NCBI GenBank assembly: GCA_041633555.1
Contig: JBFKFZ010000012.1
Location: 8,709 to 72,708, forward strand
Source: JAHEAO01 sp041633555
GTDB lineage: Bacteria; Pseudomonadota; Alphaproteobacteria; Rhodobacterales; Rhodobacteraceae
DNA: 64,000 nt
Direction: 5' to 3'
Positions 1 to 9,681 of this stretch are shown here, one piece after another (within the stretch, counting starts at the first letter, position 1; every line of letters begins with the position of its first letter). The position numbers were made by a program, and so were the translations under genes. Under the pieces are notes generated by a model. The model was not told the origin of the DNA and searched no databases. It saw nothing but the letters and a program-made list of their open reading frames with translations.

Positions 1-566
1 TGGCATTCCGGCTGGGATCAGCCTTCCTGCGGCGCAGCAGCGTCGCGGAGCGCAGTCGCCAGGTGATGCGGGAACTGATGGAGAAGACGGGAGAGACATC
101 AAACCTCGGGATCGAGCGCAATGGCGAGGTCATGTTCATCAGCCAGATCGAGACCCAGGAATCGATCCGCGCGTTCTTTCCTCCCGGCACGCTTTCGCCA
201 ATGCATGCGTCTGGCATCGGAAAGGCCCTGCTCAGCCAGTATTCCGAGGACCGGATTGCTCGGTTTCTTCGACGCACCGCACTTCAGCAGTTCACCGAGA
301 AAACTTATTCCGACCCGGAAAGTTTGCGGCAGGAACTGGCGATGATCAGAGACCGAGGCTATGCCTTCGATGATGAGGAGAAGGCGGTCGGCATGCGCTG
401 CGTCGCCGCCCCGATCTTCGATATCTACGGCGATGCGGTTGCCGGGATCTCGGTTTCCGGTCCGACCAACAGGATGACCGGGGACAGGATCGACCAGATC
501 GGGCAGCTGGTCAGGGATGCCGCGGCACAGGTCTCGCGCGGGCTCGGAGGCTCAGAAAAGGACTGA
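1..566 (+). CDS. bhcR: IclR-family transcriptional regulator, BhcR-like (5' truncated by window edge)
   Basis: The reading frame is open from base 3 and ends at 566. About 187 residues of the effector-binding (GAF-like) domain are visible, while the N-terminal winged helix lies outside the window. The ASGIGKALLS segment and the downstream ERIGQLVRDAA-like tail are typical of IclR C-terminal domains. The FFPPGTLSPMHASGIGK stretch resembles BhcR, the glyoxylate-responsive regulator of the beta-hydroxyaspartate cycle; that sub-assignment is from memory of the family, and the bhc structural genes would lie off the left edge. The gene converges on the ureidoglycine aminohydrolase, so a role in ureide/glyoxylate metabolism is also possible. 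Confidence 0.7.
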   Translation, partial: AFRLGSAFLRRSSVAERSRQVMRELMEKTGETSNLGIERNGEVMFISQIETQESIRAFFPPGTLSPMHASGIGKALLSQYSEDRIARFLRRTALQQFTEKTYSDPESLRQELAMIRDRGYAFDDEEKAVGMRCVAAPIFDIYGDAVAGISVSGPTNRMTGDRIDQIGQLVRDAAAQVSRGLGGSEKD

Positions 567-601
567 CCTGGCAATGGTGCCGTCCCGGGGGCGCCCGCGG
601 C

Positions 602-1426
<825 letters not shown>

Positions 1427-1643
1427 CGGATCGCCTCTGGCTTCTTCAGTTCACCTGATTTCACCAAACCGCGCCCGGGCCGCATTTCCAACCTTTTTCG
1501 CCGGCCGATCACAACGAAGGATCAGTTCGAATTATTTGAAAATACGCCTCTTGCAGAGCATCCGACGGCCGAACGTGACCCATGACTTAACAATCACTGC
1601 CGAAAGACGCGGCAGCAGGCCAGGTGCGGCGTTCTCGATGGGA

Positions 1644-2354
1644 TCAGCGCAAGTCGGCCAGCGTATTGCGCACGGTCTGGATGCGGGACTTGTTGGGCGG
1701 ATGGGTGCCGAGGAACCGATTGCCGGGATCTGGGATGCGGGTGAAGAAGCGCGCCCCGACCTCGGGATCATAGCCTGCGCGATAGGCGATAACGGTGCCC
1801 AGAGAATCCGCCTCGAGCTCGAAATCCTTCGAGAATGTCCTCGCCCCGACATTCGCCCCTACGTTTTGCGCGGTTCCGACCGTATTCGGGTCGGCCCCTG
1901 CCAGCGTTGCCAGCAACCCGCCTAGCGCGGCACCCGCCAGCGCCGTCTCGCGGGTGCGCCCGAGATGGCCCGAAATGTGATGCGCCGCCTCATGGCCCAT
2001 CACGAAAGCCAGTTCATCGACATTCTGTGCCTCGGCTATCAGCGCCAGATTGAAGGCGATAATCGGCCTGCCTGCTTTATCGACAGTCTGATAGGCGTTC
2101 GGCGGTTCGCCCCGCCGGGAATCCACAACGATCTGGAAATCGCAATTGGCGCCAGAGGTCCGGAGGCGGCAAATGTCCTCGGCGACCGGCTCCACGCGAT
2201 TGACGACCCCTGCAAATGCCCTCGGCGACACGCTGCCTGTCGGCGCCTGCTGCACGGTAGTGCGACGCGTGTCGGTCGAAGCGCCTGTATCGACAGTGAC
2301 CATGTGGCAGCCTGCAGCCAGCAGGGTCATACCAAGACCTATGAAGAACCGCAT
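1644..2354 (-). CDS. M48-family zinc metallopeptidase, lipoprotein
   Basis: A 236-residue M48 peptidase. The N terminus (MRFFIGLGMTLLAAGC) is a lipoprotein signal with Cys16 as the likely lipidated residue, so the protein probably sits on the periplasmic side of a membrane. Zinc-site residues are visible: HEAAH at 121-125 and a downstream ELEAD motif giving the third ligand. This fits BepA/LoiP-like periplasmic quality-control proteases. It is monocistronic, with about 215 bp of non-coding DNA on the cupin side. Confidence 0.88.
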   Translation of the reverse strand: MRFFIGLGMTLLAAGCHMVTVDTGASTDTRRTTVQQAPTGSVSPRAFAGVVNRVEPVAEDICRLRTSGANCDFQIVVDSRRGEPPNAYQTVDKAGRPIIAFNLALIAEAQNVDELAFVMGHEAAHHISGHLGRTRETALAGAALGGLLATLAGADPNTVGTAQNVGANVGARTFSKDFELEADSLGTVIAYRAGYDPEVGARFFTRIPDPGNRFLGTHPPNKSRIQTVRNTLADLR

Positions 2355-2462
2355 CGATTGCTCCTCGTGAATTTTCGCGGCAATCTAACAAAGCCGCGGC
2401 GGAGGGCCAAACAAGTTTGCGTCAACCCTTGCATTGGGCGGTTCAGCGCATAGGCTGACGGC

Positions 2463-2702
2463 ATGTTTACAATCGAGCATGAGTTTGACGCAACCGTTGT
2501 CACCCTTGTCGATGAGGGCGCCTCGCATCTGCAGGAAGATGTGACCATCAATGCGTTCGAGGATTGCGTGACGATCGAACAGTTCGATCCGCGCTCTGAC
2601 CGGGTCGAAAAGATCACTCTGTCACTATCGCAGGTCCGCGACCTAACCGCCGCCCTCGACCTGCCCGAGGGCGTTTACCGGTTGCGCCGGAAGGGCGCCT
2701 GA
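2463..2702 (+). CDS. Small conserved-looking hypothetical protein (79 aa)
   Basis: A 79-residue acidic protein starting MFTIEHEFDATVVTLVDEG. It has no signal peptide, membrane segment or cysteine pair beyond one Cys, and I do not recognise its family. Codon use is G/C-rich at third positions like its neighbours, which supports it being real. It is divergent from the M48 gene and could share a promoter region of about 108 bp with it. Confidence 0.6.
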   Translation: MFTIEHEFDATVVTLVDEGASHLQEDVTINAFEDCVTIEQFDPRSDRVEKITLSLSQVRDLTAALDLPEGVYRLRRKGA

Positions 2703-2825
2703 ATCCGGTTCTGTAATCTTCCTGGTTCCCGATCAGACCGCGCCGGCGAAAGCTGTGGGCGGCGCAATGCCTTGAATCCCCAGCCGCGATACCCGACATA
2801 GCGTTGACAAGAGCCGGAGTATCCC

Positions 2826-3404
2826 ATGCCTACCCTCAATGCCGCCGCGATGGAGTTCCTGCTGACCCGTCGTTCGCGACCTGCCAAGACCCTGACGACA
2901 CCCGTGCCGGCCCGTGCCGCCCTGATGCCGATCCTGACGGCCGCGGCCCGCAGTCCCGATCACGGCAAGCTCGAACCCTGGCGGTTCATCGTACTGGAAC
3001 GCGCCGCGCTGGACCGGCTGGCGAGTCTCGTCGAAACCCGCGGCGCGGATCTCGGCAAATCGGCGGAGGATATCGACAAGGCCCGCCGCGCCTATGCCGA
3101 TTCCGGGCTCGTGGTGGCGGTCATCGCCTCGCCGAAGCCGTCAGACAAGATCCCGGCCATCGAGCAATCCTATTCGGCCGGCGCCGTCTGCCTGTCGCTC
3201 CTGAACGCCGCACAGGCTTCGGGCTGGGGGGCGAACTGGCTGACCGGCTGGCCGGTTCATGATGCCGGATTTCGCGCCAACGGCCTCAATCTCGCGCAGC
3301 ACGAATCGGTGGCCGGCATGATTCACATCGGGACAGAGACCTCGCCGCCGCCCGACCGCCCCCGCCCCGATATCGAGACCATCACGACCTGGGTCACCAC
3401 ATGA
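2826..3404 (+). CDS. Nitroreductase-family protein (YdjA-like)
   Basis: A 192-residue FMN-dependent nitroreductase fold protein. The N terminus LLTRRSRPAKTL and the AARSPDHGKLEPWRFIVL segment match the FMN-binding region of the short YdjA-type nitroreductases; SAGAVCLSLLNAAQASGWGANW is the typical central helix. Substrate is unknown. The stop overlaps the next start by 4 bases (ATGA), so it is probably co-translated with the EI24 membrane protein. Confidence 0.85.
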   Translation: MPTLNAAAMEFLLTRRSRPAKTLTTPVPARAALMPILTAAARSPDHGKLEPWRFIVLERAALDRLASLVETRGADLGKSAEDIDKARRAYADSGLVVAVIASPKPSDKIPAIEQSYSAGAVCLSLLNAAQASGWGANWLTGWPVHDAGFRANGLNLAQHESVAGMIHIGTETSPPPDRPRPDIETITTWVTT

Positions 3405-4105
3405 TCCTCTCCGACTTCGCCAAGGCGATCGGACAGCTGACCGATCCGCGTTTTCGCCGCGTCCTATGGCTCGGCCTCGGATTGACCCTGGCGCTCCTGG
3501 TCGGGGCATATGCCGCTGTCCTATGGATAGTCAGCCTGTTTGCGCCCGAATCGGTCTCGCTGCCCTGGATCGGCGAGGTGACCTGGGTCAATGACCTGAT
3601 TTCGGGCGCATCGATTCTGCTGATGATGGTCCTGTCGGTCTTCCTGATGGTTCCGGTCGCCTCGGCGTTCACCTCTTTGTTTCTCGATGACGTCGCGCAG
3701 GCGGTGGAGGACCGGCACTATCCAGCGCTTGCACCGGTTCAACCGATCGACTGGCTGGACGGTCTGACCGATACGTTGCGCTTTCTGGGGCTGATCATCG
3801 CCGCCAATCTTCTGGCTCTGCTGGTCTACGCCTTCATGGCGCTGACGATTGTTCTGGCCCCGTTCACGCCCATGGTCTTCTGGTCGCTGAACGGCTACCT
3901 GCTGGGGCGAGAGTACTTTCAGCTCGTCGCTGCGCGGCGGATGGCCCCCAAGGACGCCAGGGCGCTCTTTCGCCGCCATTCCGGCACGGTCTGGCTGGCG
4001 GGCGTGCTGATGACGATGCCGCTATCGTTGCCGCTGGTGAACCTGCTGGTACCCATCGTCGGGGCGGCCACGTTCACGCACCTCTTTCACCGGCTGAACC
4101 CGTAA
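3401..4105 (+). CDS. EI24-domain (CysZ-like) membrane protein
   Basis: A 234-residue integral membrane protein with about five hydrophobic segments (near residues 25-48, 65-90, 128-150, 150-175 and 198-225). The FTSLFLDDVAQAVEDRHYP segment and the hydrophobic layout match the EI24/CysZ family, whose best-known member supports sulfate entry. The start overlaps the nitroreductase stop by 4 bases. A sulfate role is not supported by neighbours here. Confidence 0.8.
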   Translation: MILSDFAKAIGQLTDPRFRRVLWLGLGLTLALLVGAYAAVLWIVSLFAPESVSLPWIGEVTWVNDLISGASILLMMVLSVFLMVPVASAFTSLFLDDVAQAVEDRHYPALAPVQPIDWLDGLTDTLRFLGLIIAANLLALLVYAFMALTIVLAPFTPMVFWSLNGYLLGREYFQLVAARRMAPKDARALFRRHSGTVWLAGVLMTMPLSLPLVNLLVPIVGAATFTHLFHRLNP

Positions 4106-4124
4106 GCGCGCGCACCTGCGATGG

Positions 4125-4397
4125 TCAGGGCGCGCCCATCCGGCCGAACCAATCCAGATCGCGGATGGTAATGCCGCCGAACAGGATCACGCTCGCGATC
4201 ACGGCCCAGAGCACGAACGCGATGCCCGTGACGATCAGCATCGTCCGTCTGACATTGAAATTGACCGGCGCGCCCGGCTGAGTGCCCGGAACGACCTCAC
4301 CATCGTCGCCCTGAGTACGCAGCCTGATCGGCAGGGCGATAAACATCACCAGAAACCAGATGACGGCATAAAGCACGAGGGCCGAGGTGATCCCCAT
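4125..4397 (-). CDS. DUF1467-family small membrane protein
   Basis: A 90-residue protein with two transmembrane helices (about residues 1-25 and 52-78) joined by the segment RLRTQGDDGEVVPGTQPGAP. This arrangement and the MGITSALVLYAVIWFLVMF start match DUF1467, often found next to methylmalonyl-CoA epimerase in alphaproteobacteria, as here. Its start and the epimerase stop share one base (TGATG), implying co-translation. Function is unknown. Confidence 0.85.
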   Translation of the reverse strand: MGITSALVLYAVIWFLVMFIALPIRLRTQGDDGEVVPGTQPGAPVNFNVRRTMLIVTGIAFVLWAVIASVILFGGITIRDLDWFGRMGAP

Positions 4398-4801
4398 CAG
4401 CTCTGCTCCAGCTCAATCAGGCAGCCGTTGAAGTCCTTCGGATGCAGGAAGAGAACCGGTTTGCCATGCGCGCCGATCTTGGGTTCTCCGTTGCCAAGGA
4501 CCCGGGCGCCCGCTGCCTTGAGCCGGTCGCGCGCGGCGAGGATATCGTCGACTTCGTAGCACATGTGATGGATCCCGCCCGAAGGGTTCTTCTCCAGAAA
4601 GCCCGCGATCGGGCTGGCATCGCCCAGGGGATACAGCAGCTCGATCTTGGTATTCGGCAACTCGATGAAGACGACCGTGACCCCGTGATCCGGTTCGTCC
4701 TTCGGCGCGCCGACATTGGCACCAAGGGTGTCCCGATACTGCGCCGAGGCCGCCTCCAGATCCGGCACGGCGATGGCGACATGGTTCAGGCGTCCGATCA
4801 T
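4397..4801 (-). CDS. mce: Methylmalonyl-CoA epimerase
   Basis: A 134-residue vicinal-oxygen-chelate protein that interconverts (R)- and (S)-methylmalonyl-CoA, in the propionyl-CoA/ethylmalonyl-CoA route to succinyl-CoA. The expected metal ligands can be placed at His7 (RLNHVAIAV), Glu54 (IELLYPLG), His78/His79 (GGIHHMCYEV) and Glu130 (CLIELEQS). Length is normal. It is the first gene of a two-gene unit with the DUF1467 gene. Confidence 0.92.
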   Translation of the reverse strand: MIGRLNHVAIAVPDLEAASAQYRDTLGANVGAPKDEPDHGVTVVFIELPNTKIELLYPLGDASPIAGFLEKNPSGGIHHMCYEVDDILAARDRLKAAGARVLGNGEPKIGAHGKPVLFLHPKDFNGCLIELEQS

Positions 4802-4945
4802 GCGGTTGGCTCCTTCATTGCGCCGCCGTTATCCCCCCGGCCGGGCATGCGCGCAAGGGGCAGCCTGACGCAGCCCCGCGATCTTAACCAGCAGTTCACC
4901 ACTTGCTGCACTTAATACGACTCATGTGAAGAAAGAGGCCCTGCC

Positions 4946-5668
4946 ATGCCCGAATTTCCCGCGAGTTTTCCGTTGGCCCAGTCGCCTACTGCAGACCGGC
5001 CGCTTCTGGGACTGACCGTCTTGATGGTCGAGGACAGCCGATACGCGTCCGAAGCGATGCGGCTCCTGTGTCTGCGATCCGGTGCGCGGATCAGGCGGGC
5101 CGACAATTTGGCGTCGGCCCATCGGCATCTTGCCGTTTATCGGCCTTCGGTGGTGATCGTCGATCTCGGCCTGCCCGATGGCTCGGGCGAGGATCTGATC
5201 GGCGAACTCGCGCGCGCCCGACCACGGGTTGGTGTGATCCTAGGCACCAGCGGCAATGACGACGGCGCTGAACGCGCCGTGGCGGCCGGCGCGGACGGTT
5301 TCATCGCCAAGCCGATCGAGAACCTCTCGACCTTCCAGCAACTCATCCTGCAGCACCTGCCATCAGATGCGCATCCCAAAGGGTCGCGCCTGCTGACGGA
5401 TGAAACCATCGCGCCGGATCAATTGGCGCTGCATGATGATCTGGCCCATATCGTCGAAATGCTGGCCTCGGCCCGCGGCGACCAGGACTCGATCGACTAT
5501 GTCGCGCAGTTCATTTCGGGCGTGGCGCGGATCGCGCATGACGATGGAATGGAGCGTGCGGCCGCGGAACTGGCCAGCCATCGCGCCAGCGGACAGCCCT
5601 GCACCAAGGACATCGCCCGGATCACCTGCCTCGTGCAAAAACGACTGCAGGAGCGTAAGGTCGTCTAG
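4946..5668 (+). CDS. Response regulator with N-terminal receiver and helical C-terminal domain
   Basis: A 240-residue protein. The receiver domain covers about residues 23-135: acidic pocket at VED (28-30), phosphoacceptor Asp73 in VIVDLGLPDG, and the conserved Lys122 in AKPIE. Residues 140-240 are helical, with no recognisable DNA-binding or GGDEF motif; an Hpt-like or partner-binding helical domain is possible. No cognate kinase is adjacent, so it is an orphan regulator. Convergent with the acetyltransferase, overlapping it by 4 bases at the 3' ends. Confidence 0.82.
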   Translation: MPEFPASFPLAQSPTADRPLLGLTVLMVEDSRYASEAMRLLCLRSGARIRRADNLASAHRHLAVYRPSVVIVDLGLPDGSGEDLIGELARARPRVGVILGTSGNDDGAERAVAAGADGFIAKPIENLSTFQQLILQHLPSDAHPKGSRLLTDETIAPDQLALHDDLAHIVEMLASARGDQDSIDYVAQFISGVARIAHDDGMERAAAELASHRASGQPCTKDIARITCLVQKRLQERKVV

Positions 5669-6375
5669 AGCCTCGTAGGGTCCGCGGTCACCAGAACCGG
5701 AGCCGTCAGTTCGGTCAGGCTTTGCAACTGACGGCCCTCGGCGTCGAAATTCTCCTGTGCCAGCCAAGTATCGAAGGCCGCCTTAAGCCTCGGCCATTCG
5801 CTGACGATGCAGGCAAACCAGGCCGTGTCCCGGTTGCGCCCTTTGACGATTGTGGCCTGACGAAAAACGCCCTCAAAGCTCAAGCCCAGCCGCTCTGCTG
5901 CGCGCCGCGAGCCACGGTTCAGGGCGTCGCATTTCCACTCGTAGCGCCGGTACCCCGCCTCGAACGCCCAACGCATCATAAGATACATCGCCTCGGTCGC
6001 GGCCCGCGTGCGCTGCAAGGCCGGTGAGAAATTGATATGTCCGACTTCGATGCTGCCGGCCTCGGGCGCGATCCTCAAATAACTGGCGACACCTTCCCAG
6101 TTCCCGGATTCGCGGTTGCAGATCGCGTGAAACAGCGGATCCGTGGACCTTTCTACAGATCGTATCCAGTCGGAATAGCTGGCCACGTCGGTGAACGGCC
6201 CGTACGGCAAATAGTCCCAGATCCGGTCATCGGCGGCGTTGGCACGAAAGACCTCTTCCGCATGATCACCAGCGCGCAACGGCTCCAGCCGTGCATATCG
6301 GCCTTCCAGCACCAGCTGTCTCGGTCGGGGCGGCGAGACCCAGCCGGGGACTTCAGTTCCAAAAGATTGCTTCAT
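5665..6375 (-). CDS. GNAT-family N-acetyltransferase (RimJ/RimL-like)
   Basis: A 236-residue acetyltransferase from ATG 6375; a GTG two codons upstream is also possible. Features match RimJ/RimL-type GNATs: RLEPLRAGDHAEEVF near the N terminus, SIEVGHINFSPALQRTRAATEAMYL as the acetyl-CoA-binding region, and KCDALNRGSRRAAERLGLSFEG as the classic C-terminal stretch. The probable acceptor is an N-terminal or small-molecule amine; substrate cannot be told from sequence. Monocistronic. Confidence 0.85.
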   Translation of the reverse strand: MKQSFGTEVPGWVSPPRPRQLVLEGRYARLEPLRAGDHAEEVFRANAADDRIWDYLPYGPFTDVASYSDWIRSVERSTDPLFHAICNRESGNWEGVASYLRIAPEAGSIEVGHINFSPALQRTRAATEAMYLMMRWAFEAGYRRYEWKCDALNRGSRRAAERLGLSFEGVFRQATIVKGRNRDTAWFACIVSEWPRLKAAFDTWLAQENFDAEGRQLQSLTELTAPVLVTADPTRL

Positions 6376-6550
6376 GTCCACTTTTCGTCGCTTGCTCCTT
6401 CAAGGCGCCAGACCGTCTTGATCAGGTCCCGATCCTGTCCAAATCCCTCGCGATGTAATGCCTCGCGGGGCCTCGCCGACAGAAGACATTGCAACGCCAT
6501 TTGTGGATTGGCGCGGCCAAGCAGATGCCCTGATCCGATGGGTTCCGCAA

Positions 6551-8413
6551 CTACCGCTCGGTCAGCTTCAACTCGATCCGCCGGTTCTGGGCCAGATCCT
6601 CTGGTGAGTCGCCCGACGCCACCGGTTGGAACTCGGCAAACCCGGTCGCGGCAAGGCGCTCCGGTGGAAACCCCAGCGCGTCCGTCATGTAACGCACCAC
6701 CGCCAATGCTCGCGCCTGCGACAATTCCCAGTTGTCGCGGTAGCGTCCGGTGCCCGACAGCGGTGTCTTGTCCGTATGGCCATCGACGCGGATCACCCAG
6801 TCGATCTCGGGCGGGATCTTGTCTGACACATCGTCGAGGATCCCGGCCACGCTTTCGATCTGCGCCCTGCCCTCGGGCGACAGGTCGGCCGAAGCCGAGC
6901 GGAACAGGACCTCGGACGAAAACACGAACCGGTCGCCGACGACGCGTATCCCTTCGCGGTTGCCCAGAATGGCGCGCATTTCGCCAAAGAATTCCGACCG
7001 GTAGCGCTCCAGCTGCTTCGCCTCGGCTTCCAGCCGTTTGCGCTCTGCCTCTTCCAGTTCCGCGCGCTTCCTCTGTTCGGCAGCCGCCCTCGCCAGCGCG
7101 ACGTTCAGATCGCTTCCAAGAGTCCGGATCCGCACCCGTGCCGCCGCATCGCGCGCCTGCGCATCGTCCAGAAGCGCCTGCAACGACCCCAGCTGCGTAC
7201 GCAGATTGGCAAGCTGTTCATTCAGCACCGCTATCTTGCGCAGGCTCTCGGCTGACTGCGCTTCTTCGTTGGCCAATTCGGCATTCGCCGCGCGCAACAA
7301 GGCGGCACGTTGTTCGACCTCGGTCATCGCCGCTTCGGCCTGCTGTTCGGCCGCAAGCTTGGCGGCAAGCGCCGCGGCAAGCCGGCCGCGCAAGGCCTGC
7401 TCGTCGCCAACATTCTCACGCAGAGTTGCCGCTTCGGATTGCGCCGTGACCAGAGCCGCCTCCAGCGCCGTCTGATCGGTCAGGGCGGCGGCCAGACGCT
7501 CCGTCAGCCCGCCCTCCGCGGCCCGGGCGGCGGCAAGCAATGTCAGCGTCTCTTCCGCTTCCCGCCGCTTTTCCTCGAGCGCAAGCGTCATCGCCGTCAG
7601 TTCGTCCTCGGCGCTCTGCAATTTCACCCGCAGCGCCGCGGCCGCGGCGGCTTCGACCAGACGACCGGCCTCTTCCTCGGACAGCCGGGTTTCCATTTCT
7701 TCGACCCTGCCAGCCAGATGGGATGCCTCCGTCTCGCTGGCCTGCAGCCGGTCGAGCACGCCGGACAGCGCCGCGTCCCTTTCGGCGGCTTGCGCCCGCA
7801 GATCGGCGATCAGAGCGTCCAGAGCCTCGCGCCGCGCCGCGGCCAGCCGCGCCACCTCGGCCTGCGCATCAACCTCGTCCCGTGCCGAGGCCAGTGCCAG
7901 TTGCAGGGCCTCCTGTTCAGATAGCAGGCGTGCATTCTGGGCATCTAGCTCGGCGATATTCTCGGACAGCCGCTGTTCGCCGGCGCGGGCTGCGTCGCGC
8001 TCTGCCAGAAGCGTTGCCACCTGGGCCTCGAACGAAGTGATCTGGGCGGATCTTTCCTCCAGTTCCCGGGCCTGCGCATCGGACCGCGCAGTCAGCGTCG
8101 CGATCAGCGCCAGTTGCTCCTCCGACCGCGCCTGTTCCTCGCCGAGCGTCGCCTCGAGCGTCGAGACCTGCTCTTCCAGCTGAAACCCGCGCTGCTGTTC
8201 CAGACCCAGCGCCTGCGCCAGCGCATTCATCTCGGCGCTGAGCGCATCGAGTTCGTTTTCCTGTCCGGTGATGGTCTCGCGCAGCATGAACTGAACGATC
8301 ATGAAGATCGTAAGGACGAACATCAGCACCAGAAGCAGCGCCGTCATGGCATCGACGAAACCGGGCCAGATATTGCCGGACATCCGGTTGACTGCGCGGC
8401 GGGTCATGGCCAT
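6551..8413 (-). CDS. MotB/OmpA-like peptidoglycan-binding protein with long coiled coil
   Basis: A 620-residue protein built in three parts: a single transmembrane helix at about 20-45 (FVDAMTALLLVLMF, with the MotB-type Asp before the helix), an Ala/Glu/Arg-rich coiled coil from about 48 to 470, and a C-terminal OmpA-like domain with the peptidoglycan signature DGHTDKTPLSGTGRYRDNWE and the ending NRRIELKL. The Asp suggests ion-driven motor or ExbD-like function. It lies 3 bases after the MotA/ExbB-like gene, forming an inner-membrane stator-like pair unrelated to nearby flagellar genes (none seen). Partner and cellular task are unknown. Confidence 0.85.
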   Translation of the reverse strand: MAMTRRAVNRMSGNIWPGFVDAMTALLLVLMFVLTIFMIVQFMLRETITGQENELDALSAEMNALAQALGLEQQRGFQLEEQVSTLEATLGEEQARSEEQLALIATLTARSDAQARELEERSAQITSFEAQVATLLAERDAARAGEQRLSENIAELDAQNARLLSEQEALQLALASARDEVDAQAEVARLAAARREALDALIADLRAQAAERDAALSGVLDRLQASETEASHLAGRVEEMETRLSEEEAGRLVEAAAAAALRVKLQSAEDELTAMTLALEEKRREAEETLTLLAAARAAEGGLTERLAAALTDQTALEAALVTAQSEAATLRENVGDEQALRGRLAAALAAKLAAEQQAEAAMTEVEQRAALLRAANAELANEEAQSAESLRKIAVLNEQLANLRTQLGSLQALLDDAQARDAAARVRIRTLGSDLNVALARAAAEQRKRAELEEAERKRLEAEAKQLERYRSEFFGEMRAILGNREGIRVVGDRFVFSSEVLFRSASADLSPEGRAQIESVAGILDDVSDKIPPEIDWVIRVDGHTDKTPLSGTGRYRDNWELSQARALAVVRYMTDALGFPPERLAATGFAEFQPVASGDSPEDLAQNRRIELKLTER

Positions 8414-8416
8414 CGG

Positions 8417-9607
8417 TCAGACCTTTCGCTCCGGCGTAGTCGGATCGCGCGAAACCTGTCGCATCGCGCGGGTCAGGGCGCCCAGATCGGCGCGCAGATC
8501 GGCCAGCGTCTCCTGCCGCCCCGCCGACATCTCCTCGAGGATCCGCAGCAGCTGGACGTCAATGGAACGCAGACGCATGCGGCTTTCGGCATCGACATGG
8601 GACGTGTCCGCCCGGACGCGATCCTCCAGCACCTCGATCAGCCGCTCCTGCCCTTCAGCCACGCGCAACAAAGCCGCGCCGGATTGGTCGGCACCGCCGA
8701 GTTTCGCCACCAGACCTTCAACCCCGTCGACCAGCTTGCCCAGCCTCTCGTCCAGTACCATCCGGCTGATATCGGACTCCCTGTGCAGCTCCTGCAGCGC
8801 CTCCATCTGTTCGGCTAGATGTTCCAGCATGACGCCGGCACCACCCTCGCCGACATGACCCTCGCCATCGCCGCTGGAAAAACCCAGCCGGGTGATCGTC
8901 GAAAGCCACTCTTCCAATTCGCGGTAGAACCGGTTCTGGCCATGACCTGCAAAAAGTTCGAGCAGTCCGACCACCAGCGACCCGGCAAGCCCCAGCAGCG
9001 ACGACCCGAAGGCCACGCCCATGCCACCAAGCTGTTTCTCGAGCCCGGTCATCAAACGGGTGAAGATCTCGATACTGCCTTCGCCATCCTGCGGCGCCAG
9101 CGACCGGATCGTTTCGACGACGGCGGGAACGGTGATCGCCAGCCCGTAAAACGTGCCCAGAAGTCCGAGAAAGATTAGCAGCGCGGTCAGATAGCGGGTG
9201 ATGTCACGGGCCTCGTCGATCCTGGTCGCCACGGAGTCTAGGATCGAACGGGCCGAGGATGAGCTCATCTGCATCTTGGCGCCGCGCGTGCGCAACAGGG
9301 CCGCCAGCGGGGCCAGCAGGCGCGGCGGTTTCACCATCGCATGTCCGGGACGGTTGAGCGCGTGGCCCTCGATCCAGCTGACCGAGCTAATCAGCTGAAA
9401 AACCTGCCAGAAACAGGCCAGAACGCCGACCACGAAAACCAGGAAGATGAAGCCGTTGAGGTACGGGTTGGCCAGAAAAACCGCTGCGACACGCGGATAG
9501 GCGACGTAGGCTCCGAACCCGATGAGTGCCAGAACAATCAACATCAGTGTGATCTGGCGGACTGGCTGGCTAAAGAACGACTCGGCCTCGCGACCCGGCT
9601 GGTCCAT
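8417..9607 (-). CDS. MotA/TolQ/ExbB-family proton-channel-like protein
   Basis: A 396-residue membrane protein from ATG 9607, chosen because AGGAAA lies 8 bases upstream; the open frame extends further upstream without family-like sequence. Hydrophobic helices lie near 20-38, 48-70, 140-165 (ALLIFLGLLGTFYGLAITV) and 198-220 (SSLLGLAGSLVVGLLEL). The GTFYGL motif and the layout match the MotA/TolQ/ExbB fold. The C-terminal 150 residues are a charged helical cytoplasmic tail. Cotranscribed with the MotB/OmpA-like gene. Confidence 0.85.
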   Translation of the reverse strand: MDQPGREAESFFSQPVRQITLMLIVLALIGFGAYVAYPRVAAVFLANPYLNGFIFLVFVVGVLACFWQVFQLISSVSWIEGHALNRPGHAMVKPPRLLAPLAALLRTRGAKMQMSSSSARSILDSVATRIDEARDITRYLTALLIFLGLLGTFYGLAITVPAVVETIRSLAPQDGEGSIEIFTRLMTGLEKQLGGMGVAFGSSLLGLAGSLVVGLLELFAGHGQNRFYRELEEWLSTITRLGFSSGDGEGHVGEGGAGVMLEHLAEQMEALQELHRESDISRMVLDERLGKLVDGVEGLVAKLGGADQSGAALLRVAEGQERLIEVLEDRVRADTSHVDAESRMRLRSIDVQLLRILEEMSAGRQETLADLRADLGALTRAMRQVSRDPTTPERKV

Positions 9608-9681
9608 CTGGACGTTTCCTGACGCTATTTTTTGTTGGCCGCAGGATAGGGCCCATTCTTCCGGCTGCCAACAGCCGATTG

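Noticed and set aside
6037..7449. 470-codon plus-strand frame
   Set aside because: Shadow of the MotB/OmpA-like gene; Arg/Pro/Ser-rich, no domain.
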